This document shows, in pieces, positions 25,401 through 34,752 of a DNA stretch of 64,000 nucleotides (position 1 is its first letter; each line of letters begins with the position of its first letter). The notes under the pieces were generated by a model. It was not told the origin of the DNA. It ran no database searches and worked only from the letters and a program-made list of their open reading frames with translations. Source of the stretch: Cladopsammia gracilis (taxonomy: Eukaryota > Cnidaria > Anthozoa > Scleractinia > Dendrophylliidae); contig JAJGOT010000154.1 of NCBI GenBank assembly GCA_022457155.1, forward strand, positions 1,037,001 to 1,101,000, given 5' to 3'. The position numbers were made by a program, and so were the translations under genes.

Positions 25401-28400
25401 ACAAACAAAGCTTAAGTTGCTTGCTGGAAGCCAAACATGAAATTTTTATTATCTCAATACATTGGAGTGGACGTTAAAAACATTGAGAAGACAAATTACT
25501 CGCCCACTGACGACTAGCCTTGAAATTATGGTCGCCAACACTCAATTTTTAGGCGCATTGGCGACCAACTAGTCGCAATTTCGGATCCTGTATGAGACGT
25601 GATATGTTCACTATATAAAGGCTCTTCATTTACTTTTTTTCTACTAGACAAAGTTTCATGCATTAAGGTTAACCGAAAATTTATGGGGAAACACAAATGT
25701 GCTTACCTAAGGGTGAGAATTCCAGGACTTTGAAAAACTTGTCTTGAATCGAGGAAAGAATAAGCAGCACAAGAAACCACACGAAAGAAGACGTGTGGCT
25801 CATGAATTTGAAGACTGGTGTCTTCAGGAATTTGCTGACTCGACTGTTAGGTGCCACAAAATAACACAGTGCCAATATCGGTAGCAATGATGCGAACAGG
25901 AAGCCTACTAGCATCTTGGTTATGAAGTGCCTTTCCTCCCATCCTCCTAACTTATCGTACAACACTGAGTTCAGCATTATCTGACTGTAAGGATGGGCTA
26001 CAAACTGAAAATATAAAACGAGAAAACGAAATTACGCACCACCTACATTTATCATCTTTCGATTCATGACCACGCATAACAACGCTATCTACATTATTGT
26101 TCCCAGCTGTAAGGTTCGTACAATGACCTGTTTGAGGCCTTTTAAGGCCTCAGGCCATCCCCATAAAATGTTTCGTTTCCCATCGCTCGGCCGACCCATT
26201 TTTTTGGAAAAGTAAAAAAAAAAAAAAAAAGAAAAGAAAAAATAAGATACACGGTCTGACATACAAAATTTTACTTTTTCAACATGTGATCAAGACTTTA
26301 TTTTTAATAGAAATCTTTTATTTTTAATTTATTAGCCTGTATATTAAATCGGAAATTTATGTGGACGTCATTTCATATATCTCTCAGCATTGCATACTTG
26401 GAAACAAAGGCTTTTAATATTTAACAGCATTGTGTATAAACTGGAACAAACTGACAGGCACAGTGTGCTCCCTCGGTCAATTTTCTTTTTTTTTTTCTTT
26501 TTTTTTTTTGCCCGACCGACCGACCCACTTTCACGAAAGGGAAGGCGATGGGAAACAAAACATTTTATGGGGATGGCCTCAGTTAGGAAGCACATCCAAT
26601 CAGTGAAGAGCAAAGATCAAGAAGGGTTCGTCTTCTATCAGAGACACAATTTTTTCTTAGTTCAAGTTGCCTAACACCACTTCCCCCTCCTCCACACAGT
26701 TGTAAAGCGCTGGCCGTAACCTAGGACAATCGACAAAGATAAAACGTCATTTGATGAAATAGTACATCTCTTTCTGGCCTTTGTCCTGTCTTTATGATAG
26801 CACACGAGATAGACTACGAGAAGTCCGTCTTGCCAGCTTAGCGCGCCAATGTTTAGTGTGTTGTTCTCACTCGACGGACTAAGCTGGGAAAGAGGGACTG
26901 CTTGTAGTCTACAGACAAGAGAGTGTGTTGAACAAGGGACATTACAGATTAATAAGATGAAACATGGATCAGAGCAATAGTTACTTAATAGCAGCCAAAC
27001 GATAGCGATAGTTTGACTGCCTTTATAGTTTCTTCTAACATTTCCAGCAGATCCAAACTCTCACGACCACCATGAGGGGGAATCAACAAGAGCTATACTT
27101 CAACGTTGATTGTCAAAAGAAAGTTTGAATTTTAGAATCTCGCTAACAGTAGTTTTTCTGTCCATTTTCGTATAAAGATATCTCGACAAAAAGTTTGCGT
27201 ACTTTAATGTATTTTTACAGGCACGTTTTACACATTAGTTTACTGATTTTGTTCTTCTTGCCTATCTCTTTCCTTCGCCGTATTAAAGGATCACTTTTAA
27301 AAGATTTTCTACTCACTGGTTTGTAGTCGTGGTTCTGCACTTCATTGTTTTTAGCTTGTATTTTAAAAAAGCTAAGACGAGGCAACTTTTTTTTTTATTA
27401 GCGATCCTGTATTAATCCCCAATCTGTGAGATAATGTTGATATCCGAACTAACAAAAAATTCCACTACCTCAAAAATCCGCTTAACCCGAACCCAACGCT
27501 TGTGATTCAGGTTCGCAGGCCTATTACTTTTCGGACTCGTAACGCAATCTTCGTTTTCCATGATTGTGCGACTCAACTGAACTACGGTTGCCGGGGTGCT
27601 AACGACAGCAAGCTGGGATGAGGCGACTTCAGTTCTGTTTGCAGACCTTTGGAAATCAGTGGGAATGCTATTAAAATGTAAACTATCCCCTTTTTTGAAT
27701 GACATCCTCATGAAGGTTACCAGAATTACCATAATCATGCATAACAAATGATTATTATTCCGTTAACGTGATTCCTATATTGTATAAATTACTCTTACCT
27801 TCTCATTCTTATTAGCAATGGCAAAGTTAAGCACGCTTAGCTTTTGAGCTTTCTTTCCTCCTCTCACCTCTACATGTTCAAGTTTATCAATTCCCGGCAC
27901 ACTCATCACACAGCCTATTTCTTCCATCGATCGACACTTCGTGAGAAGCGACACGGCAAATTCTTCGCATCTGCTGGAGAGCCTTTGATACTCGTTCTTG
28001 AACTCGTACTCCTCGACCACAAGATTTTCGAGCTTTCGGTTTAGAAGGAACGCGCGAACAATCGGGTCTTTGGATGATTTTATATCTTCATTTTCGACCG
28101 GAGACTCGAGTAAATAAGACAAACATAAGAAAACAGGGCTTGCGAGCGCTCGGTAGCTATGCAAACGATAAATCGAACTTCCTAGACGCGTTCCTAATCT
28201 TTCGCATTCGCTGCACTTGCATGATCTGTTGTGAAACGACGGCTCTTCAATTGTGTAGCCCTTCTCAAGGAAGAGCCTTACAATTTCTTGATTATCGTTT
28301 TGTGCGGCCAACATCAAGGGCGAGATATACCTACTATATAACAGATTTTCACTGATCTGCCGTGATACAGATGGGCTTGTTTTGGGGCTCTGTGCTTTTG

Positions 28401-28758
28401 GATCTTCAACGAAATCGAGTAACGCTTTCACCCAAACTGTCGACTCTTTTGCAACGGCTTGCAGCAATGCAGTGCCCACATCGGCTCCCTGTTTAAGAAG
28501 GAACTTGGCGATATCATGCCGGTCGTTGTTCACCGCTATTTGCAGAGCCGTTTCTCCGAGCAAGTTGACGCAGTTCACATCAACAGATTTAACCGAGACG
28601 TACGCGCGTACCTCTTCATAACGTCCGTCACGTACTGCGTCTAGGAATCCAGTTTGATCCTCACTCAGTACAGTGTCTCTTGAAGGAGAATCAGTTAGAT
28701 CTTCAAGGGTAACGGCTGCAGATGGATTTTCGAAAACTTCCTTATGTCTCCCAGCCAT
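19418..28758 (-). CDS. TRPC-like cation channel, gene B; terminal exon not found
   Basis: Seven exons join in phase: 28758-27799, 26004-25707, 24451-23953, 22617-22422, 21874-21716, 20802-20734 and 19624-19418 (796 codons, no stop yet). Exon 1 starts [20 protein letters not shown] and carries several ankyrin repeats (for example [20 protein letters not shown]) and a full TRP_2 region ([26 protein letters not shown]). Exon 2 begins [10 protein letters not shown] (S1-S2). Exon 3 covers S3-S5 in one exon where gene A uses two. Exon 5 has the LFW pore motif (RFLFWDLFG) and S6 ([12 protein letters not shown]). The next exon has the TRP-box variant QWKFSR plus PPPFN. The last two exons encode a basic 23-residue stretch ([20 protein letters not shown]) and a predicted helical segment ([20 protein letters not shown]). 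The family role is a receptor-operated, Ca2+-permeable plasma-membrane channel. The order and phase of exons match gene A, so the two are tandem duplicates. After exon 19624-19418 the frame is open at the donor GTAAAG and at least one more exon must exist; none was convincing between 16 and 19.4 kb. Confidence 0.9.
19752..20189. mobile_element. 438-bp foldback element flanked by TTAA (piggyBac-like MITE)
   Basis: Long arms (AGTGCCTATCAC with AGAAAGTTATTTTCAG and so on) pair over roughly 180 bp each. TTAA occurs at both flanks (19748-19751, 20190-20193), the target of piggyBac transposases. The class call rests on the flank only. In TRPC B, between exons 7 and 8. Confidence 0.85.
20205..20296. 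repeat. Dispersed repeat, copy 2
   Basis: It contains TTTGTTTTACATCATTTGGT followed by GATCGCAACGTCCGCCAC. It begins within about 15 bases of the end of the TTAA-flanked MITE at 19752-20189. See copy 1 at 12685-12795. Confidence 0.75.
20988..21345. mobile_element. Foldback with about 77-bp inverted repeats enclosing a tRNA-like unit
   Basis: Bases 21002-21079 are repeated inverted at 21267-21344 (shared ATGCAAATGCAACTGCACC and ACCTAGACTTGGG segments, only a few differences). The left arm is itself framed by GGAGCAGGTCAAATGT and its complement (20988 and about 21072-21087). The tRNA-like segment at 21095-21170 sits in the loop. Confidence 0.85.
21095..21170 (+). tRNA. tRNA-Thr(AGT)-like unit, probably a SINE head rather than a working gene
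   Basis: The cloverleaf can be drawn: acceptor GGCTTTG/AAAAGCC, D arm GCTC-GAGC, anticodon stem TCGCA/CGCGA with loop CCAGTAA (anticodon AGT), T arm ACGGG-TTCGAAT-CCCGT. Oddities are C instead of T at position 33, a mismatch at the loop-closing pair, and a G-A mismatch at the last acceptor pair. With a tail that repeats CAGGCTTTTTCGGGC and a foldback context, a tRNA-derived SINE is more likely. Confidence 0.55.
22331..22490 (-). repeat. 80-bp tandem duplication of the 3' end of TRPC B exon 5 with its splice donor
   Basis: Bases 22331-22410 and 22411-22490 are two adjacent 80-bp copies differing at 5 positions. The 22411-22490 copy is mostly the real exon 5 end (S6: [15 protein letters not shown]) plus the donor GTAAGT. 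The 22331-22410 copy repeats the same coding sequence ([17 protein letters not shown]) and a second GTAAGT, but lies in the intron. Because 80 is not a multiple of 3, extending the exon to the distal donor reads into a stop (ORF end at 22377). Confidence 0.95.
24640..24724. repeat. Dispersed repeat, copy 3
   Basis: It contains TTTGTTTTACCTCATTTGGT followed by AATCACAACATCCGCAAC, in TRPC B intron 2. More diverged 5' of the core than copies 1 and 2. Confidence 0.7.
26150..26582. mobile_element. Foldback element with CAGGCCATCCCCATAAAATG ends
   Basis: CTCAGGCCATCCCCATAAAA with TGTTTCGTTTCCCATCGC at the left is mirrored by GCGATGGGAAACAAAACATT and GGGGATGGCCTCAG at the right. The middle holds A- and T-runs. 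It lies in TRPC B intron 1. Confidence 0.88.
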
Positions 28759-29217
28759 CGAATTAAAATTGTAAGGGTCTATCGAGTACTTCTGTCAACC
28801 GCATGAATGAATTGATCGAGAAATTCCTGGTAATCTCCTTCCCAGTTCTCTCACGGAATCTCGTTTCCAGTCTTGAAAAAACAAAAAAGTGAAGTGTAAG
28901 ACTCATGTTTAAAAAATATGCTTCAGTTTAAAAATAAAAACACAGCCTGTTCGAGGCGTTCAGATAGCGAGGAGCAAAGGATAGGCGACAGGCAGAATGG
29001 AAGAATATCGCGAGTGCTGTCGGAGGGGGGTAGTCGTTTTCCCCGTCGGTTTTTTAGCTGCTCCCGGCCCCAGAGGAAAAAAATAGGCTGTTGTTCCCTG
29101 ATTTTCGGTCCCTCGCAGTCCACCGGTAGACTGGTTCATAACAACTGAGGCTATGTTCGGATCGACGTTCTGTCAGGACTTAGGACTGTAGCTGCTATCC
29201 AAACAAGTTTCAGAATA

Positions 29218-29463
29218 CAGGGCTCGGTTGTTCGAAAGCCGGTTAACGTTAACCTAGGATTAAAACTTAACCAAGGATTTAATTTCTCTTGTTAGAAGTG
29301 TCTTCAAAAGCTAATTATAAGTTACATGCGAAGACAAGTCAGGGACGAAACTAAAGGACAAAAATACTTTGGAAAAATCTCAATTAATTAATTATTTAAC
29401 TGGAATCAAAATTGATGCTAACCGTGGGTTAGCTTAACCGCGCTTTCAACAACCCGGCCCTGT
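29218..29463. mobile_element. MITE with CAGGGCTCGGTTGTTCGAAA ends
   Basis: The left end GGGCTCGGTTGTTCGAAAGC, then CGGTTAACGTTAACC, pairs with AACCGCGCTTTCAACAACCC plus GGCCCTG at the right. Confidence 0.75.
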
Positions 29464-29583
29464 ACTACGATACTGCACAGTGTAAACAAGTACAAAACAT
29501 GAACGGGTCTAAACCGAACCCGTACAGTGTGAACAAAAAAATGAATAAAGGGGTTAGTTTCTGTGGCGCTGCTTCGGTGGGGG

Positions 29584-29691
29584 TAGTCTGCGAATACAGC
29601 CGCCTCACGTCGCTCCCGGCCACTAGGGGCTTCTCGCGCGAGAAGCCCCTAGCGGCCGGGAGCGATTAGAGGCGGCTGTATTCGCAGGCTA
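29584..29691. mobile_element. 108-bp GC-rich hairpin element, copy 1
   Basis: TAGTCTGCGAATACAGCCGC at the left and GCGGCTGTATTCGCAGGCTA at the right; the centre GGGGCTTCTCGCGCGAGAAG is a perfect palindrome. A second copy is at 43444-43542. Confidence 0.88.
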
Positions 29692-29751
29692 CAGTGGGTG
29701 GGATAGTAAAACATGAAAATTTGGTTTTATCAAATGAGTTTACAAAGGCCT

Positions 29752-29947
29752 GTACAAACGAACGCAACATGTTGGCACAACATCACCCAACAATGTTGTG
29801 TCAACATGTTGGCCGAGAGTGTCAAACGAAAGAAATGTTGGCAGATCTTGGGCGAAAAGTTTGACCGATTTCAAACATGCAAATGCAATATTGCCCAATA
29901 TGGTGTACAAACGATCACAACATATTGCGTTCGTTTGCATGGGCCTT
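29752..29947. mobile_element. Foldback element rich in AACATGTTG motifs
   Basis: Ends AGGCCTGTACAAACGAACGC and GCGTTCGTTTGCATGGGCCT pair imperfectly. Internal AACATGTTGGCACAACAT and TGTCAACATGTTGGCC are palindromic. Confidence 0.75.
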
Positions 29948-30535
29948 AAGGAAAATTGGCCACCGTAAATTGAATATTTAAAAAGCTGACGTTTCGACGA
30001 ATGGCCTGGGAATTCGTCACAAGGATTCGCTCTGAATCTGAAGAAGGACTAGCAATTGAAATGTTAGCTTTTATAATCTTTTTACAGTGGCCACTTGCCC
30101 TAATAAACCACAACAGAATACAATATCGTGTAATAGAAAATTAAACAAGGACTCCACAGTCAGCTCTGTATAAAGTGTTAACTTTTTTTTAGTAGAAACC
30201 ACTGGCTACAAAAATTACCTACCACGGTGTTTTGCTGATTTTTTTGTGTTGGACAAATAATTGTTTAGTGCAGTACTGTCAATTGAAACTTCATTAAAAT
30301 TTCAACAGTGGTCCATATTTGTTATTTAAAAACGCTTAATATCGTTGACAAATGAAAATACTATCTTTATACGATCAAATCGCCCTTTTTTTTTGGTAGC
30401 TTTTGCACTGATTAGCGCGGAATAGTGCCTTTAGTGATAGAAGCCTGATCGCAGGTTTTATACTCCAGCTAGCAGAAACAGTGTCGTTTCCTCTGAGTGT
30501 ACTACAGCGTGTGTCTAGCTTTCATAAGTAGTATT

Positions 30536-30855
30536 GCTACTTTCCCCACCCAGCATTTTGTTGCTGGTACCCATTTACAGCTATTTCAATTTAACGTTGA
30601 CGAATGAAAAAGGCGAAAAGCCAAGACCGCAAGGTAGTATGGGATTTTTATGCAATGCTATTTACCCTAACCCATACTACCTTGCGGTCTTGGCTTTAAG
30701 CTTTTATCCGACAACGTTAATTGAAATAGCTGTATACACCTGGGTGGAGAGAGACAATGTGGAATAAAGTTTCTTGTCCAAGGAAACAACACGACGGCAG
30801 AGATCAGGCCTTGAGGCACCGAAGTCCAACGCGCTAACCACTATACACCACCGCG
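30536..30855 (-). mobile_element. tRNA-derived SINE interrupted by a MITE
   Basis: On the minus strand a tRNA-like head (GGTGTATAGTGGTTAGCGCG) is followed by the body CTCTCTCCACCCAGGTG, TGGGTACCAGCAAC and AAAATGCTGGGTGG. The body is split by the MITE at 30575-30735. The same SINE without the insertion is at 53585-53818. Confidence 0.85.
30575..30735. mobile_element. MITE, TACAGCTATTTCAATTAACG family, copy 2, inserted in a SINE
   Basis: Same family as 1787-1937 but reversed in internal orientation. The SINE reads CCCATTT-TACACCTGGG at the unfilled copy near 53680, whereas here CCCATTTA and TATACACCTGGG flank the element, so the target is TA with a 2-bp duplication. Confidence 0.92.
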
Positions 30856-31344
30856 TCTCCATTTTAATTACAAATAAATACTATTAAAATTTTAAAAATC
30901 ATTTTTGCTGCAATGAAAATGTATACTATGAAACAATCAAATAGCTTGAAAAACTATCCACTTTCAACAAATTGTGAAGTTTTCTACTCACGTCTTCTCC
31001 ACATGCATGGTTAAAAAAATAATAAAAATAAATGAGGTAAAGTGTTAAAAGCACGAGTTCAAATTGAACTTCTCAAACTCATTAATAATTCATGACGAAA
31101 ATACAAAGGAAATTAATGTTTAATGAGTGTTTGGAAATCAGTTGAAACATTCCTCCTTTTTGCATCCTTAATTTCTCCTTCTAAAATCATTTTGTTTGAG
31201 AAGTAATATCAAACATTCTACACAGTATTTAATCAGATTTCCAAACACCTTGAAGTGGGTTAAAAGAAAAGCTCGGCTGCGCCTCGTTTTTCAACCCACT
31301 TCGCGGTGTTTGGAAATCTGATGAAACACTGTGTCTCATGTTTG

Positions 31345-31701
31345 ATATACCTAATTCAATAAAGGTTGCTTTGGCAATAGGCCATTTGCACGATGACGTC
31401 ATATGACTACAACTACCAGAATCCTTCAGTTTTTTGTTTTGTAGTGCAAATTAGGGCTATTGTTATTTAAACCGCACTGGGATTACAAAGTTTAAATAAG
31501 AAAGGAAAAACGAAATGAATTCTGGTAGTTGTAGTCAAATGACGCCATCGTACAAATGTCCTATTGGTCATTGGTAATTGGGCTTTGGCATTTAGGCATA
31601 CGGAACACAATGCAATGCTTTGCTTGAGTGACCGCCAAACAATAGCTTTCCAATGCCCAATTACCAATGACCAAAACAACCTTTTTTGAATTAGGTATAT
31701 A
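31345..31701. mobile_element. Composite: foldback element carrying a second MITE (31376-31565)
   Basis: Outer ends ATATACCTAATTCAATAAAG and the complement TTTTTTGAATTAGGTATAT bound the unit. Inside is a TAATAGGCCATTTGCACGAT-family MITE (31376-31565, AATAGGCC...CCTATT, with CTACCAGAATCC / GAATTCTGGTAG arms), followed by an inner foldback GGTCATTGGTAATTGGGC / GCCCAATTACCAATGACC. Confidence 0.85.
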
Positions 31702-31724
31702 TCACACAACTTGGTTAATAATCA

Positions 31725-31858
31725 CACCTGACAAGCGAGGCAGGACAAGAGCGGACGACGAGTTGAATTCGGGTCTACCGTGAAACAACTCCATCTAGTG
31801 GTCAGAACGGGACTTGAACCCGGGACCTCCGGATTTCAAGTCCGGCGCCCTATGCACT
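31725..31858 (-). mobile_element. tRNA-Ser(TGA)-like SINE, 5'-truncated
   Basis: On the minus strand: GGGCGCCGGACTTGAAATCC, GGAGGTCCCGGGTTCAAGTC, CCGTTCTGACCAC. This gives an anticodon stem CCGGA/TCCGG with loop CTTGAAA (TGA) and an intact T arm, but the D arm and 5' acceptor are missing. The tail (AGTTGTTTCACGGTAGACCC) continues as a SINE body. Confidence 0.75.
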
Positions 31859-32135
31859 ATTTATTTGATAATTCGAACTGAACTAACTCTGATAACTCTG
31901 TAATAATTGTACAAATATACGATTCTATTATTTATAGCTTTTTTCAACGTTTGACTCACAATGAAGTCACTTTTGATGTGAATGAAGAGCAGCAGGAAGC
32001 GGTTGAAATGTTGCGTCGACCCACAGCAAGAGTGACTACATCGTAAGACAAATAATAAAGAAAGCTATCACTTCATCTGACCACAATGCGGAACGACATT
32101 TTTCATTGTATTGATTCTGTAATTAAGCTGACTTT

Positions 32136-34658
32136 CTAATTGACTCCAAGCCCGTAAAACTTCACCACGTTATCACAGAAAATTGCTTCCTTCTCTTTCT
32201 CCGATAGATGTGAGATGCACTGCAAATAAGCTTCAAATGTCTGCTTGTAAGAAGCATCTCTTGCTAAAGTGCACACGGGCCAATCAGAACCAAACATACA
32301 GCGGTCTGCTCCAAATACGGAAGTCACATGCTACAAAAGGGAACAACAATCAACCCACCAGTCAGTCAATCAGTCAGTTAGACAGCATTGCCTCGCGAGC
32401 CCGCTTGCGCGCGAGTATCGGCGCTTCGCGCCCCTCCTCGCGAGTGTCGGCGTTTGTACCTCCCCTCGAGCCTATTATAAAGAGGGAAAAACCGACTGTT
32501 TTGCAGTCTGCAAGTCAGTCAGTCAATCACTCAAACGACAAACCAATCAATTAAAAAGGTATGCATGCATGTATGATAATTTCTGTCATGTATGTGAAAC
32601 TGACCTTTACATATGGAATCAAGTCTTCTACTTTCCAGTTCTCTTTAGATGCTTCTGTAACTAGCCCCGAGCTGCAAAAACAAGCACCCAGTCAGTCAAC
32701 AAAATGTCTGTGTACATTTAATAATCATGACCAACACTATCACCACCGGGACCATCGCCCGGGAAGGGGAGGGGGGGGGGAATGGGGGTACTCCCTATAA
32801 TGGGCTACACGGGGATGCTCCGCCCAAAAGGTGTACCTTTTTTAGGCTGGAGGTATTTTTAGGGTAGAGATTTCACGAGATGAAATATAAAAAAGGTAGA
32901 GAAAACTGCCATTTAGGTATAGAAATAGGGCTTTTAAAATATCTCAAACAGATACAAGTGGTAGTGCTAGTGGTAACGCTTGATGTATTTCCGTGGATAT
33001 CGTCCCATAAGTTTATTTAAAGGGTATAGTAAAGATATGCAGTGTTTCTTCTGTAGGTATATGAAAGGGGTACCATTATCTATGGAAGATATATGAAGGG
33101 GTTACCTTTTCTGTCAAAAACGGTATATAAAAGGGTAAGGGTTTGGATCTCGGGGCGGAGCATCCTCGTACAAAACGTTGTTGAGTACATTCCCCCTCCC
33201 CGTCCCCTGGGGGGACCATCGCCACCAGTTATTGCAAACACTCCGCCTCATGGTTCTCGGCCAAAATCCGCCGTTGTCAGACAAGTTGCCGCTGTAATGG
33301 TTTCTGAGAATAGGACTGAATTCTCAGATAGTGGGTTGAACGAAAGACAGAAACCAAGCGAAAATAAAATTACCCTTTGTATGCTATGCTGTTATTCATG
33401 CTGCATGCCAACATTTCTTGCAATTTGTCTCGCAATGCACTTCGAGCTGACACAAATTGCAAGACCTGTTGCCTGTTGTACTTGTTTTGCCCCGCCACGA
33501 TTAGCTTTCCAGCTATTTGCAGGGCAAACCAAACCACCCAACTTTTGTGTATTTTTACAATGTATTCTTAGTATAATAATGGAAGAGTTGAATGATTTGT
33601 TTGCCCTGCAAATAGCTGGAAAGCTAATCGGGGCGGGGCAAAACAAGTACATGAATAATACAGATATCTACAAAATCAAAAACCTATGTGTTAAATTTAT
33701 GTGTTAAATTGTTGTTGTTGTTGTTGCCTTCCGAACGGCTTAGACAATTTGCATGAAGATTACACATTTTAACGGAACAAAATCAGGGCAACAGATTCAT
33801 TCAGTTTTTTCGTAAAACAAAATCCAAAGTAATATCTCTGGTCAATCACAACAGACAATCCAATGAACCAATCAGATCTCGAGGCAAATACATGCAGCCC
33901 GCTGGGTAATGCGCGGGAAAATGTGTGCGAGAATGTCATGATTGGAATGGGTTTAACTTCTGATTGGATGAGAGAGTGGCGCAAGATTCTTTAACCAATT
34001 ACAAAGCTCAGTAACGTAGACAAAGCAGACACGAATACTTTCGACACTCGGTTGAAAACTGCCCAAATACCACAGCCTACATGAACTCTCCTTACATTTT
34101 ACAATAGACGTTTGGATTTTGAGCTAACATTTCCATTCCTTCCTTCCAATCATCCATCTTTCCTTCTTTGATCTCTGGTTTAGCAGCATGGTCAACTACA
34201 AACTTCAAACTGAAGTCAGAAAAATGAAATGGTTTGATAAGTTGTGATTTACATTAATTATTACTAGAAGCTCATAAGAGATGCGTGATATAAGCTTCTG
34301 TTCTCACGGTAAGCCTCACGTTACCTCTCGCATTAGCCAACTTCCAACAGTTGAAGCCCTCGTAAGCGACAACCTCGGGATTTTAAAACGTGGTCGTAAA
34401 TAGAGCTGGCCGCTTAGTAGACGCTAGTTAGGGACCATTCACTAAAAAGACTGAAGTTGGTTGTCCACGGGAACTTGTAACATACCAAAGAGATAACGCA
34501 CACAGTGTTTTTGATAATAATGGAGACGATCAGCAAGGAAAGACTTACATTCAGAGAGTGAATCTGTCGTGCAATGAAGTCAGAAAGGTAGCACAAGATT
34601 GTACCCGATGGAGAAAAACTGTGGAGACCTTATGCGTTCAGTGGCGCTGATAAGGACC

Positions 34659-34752
<94 letters not shown>

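Larger units (their letters stand above)
28759..32135. other. Intergenic region between TRPC B and the amidohydrolase
   Basis: No exon is supported. Contents: probable TRPC B promoter and 5' UTR immediately right of 28758, foldback elements at 29218-29463, 29584-29691, 29752-29947, a SINE with a MITE insertion at 30536-30855, a palindrome at 31245-31325, a nested element at 31345-31701, and a tRNA-Ser-like SINE at 31725-31858. The stretch 30000-30500 shows nothing clear apart from a GAATTCGTCACAAGG / CTCTGAATCTGAAGAAGG segment that resembles Penelope-type tails. Confidence 0.7.

Noticed and set aside
27412..27747. 111-codon open frame in TRPC B intron 1 with a hydrophobic start
   Set aside because: No family resemblance, no matching splice context, and gene A has nothing comparable. 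Probably chance, though transcript data could revive it.
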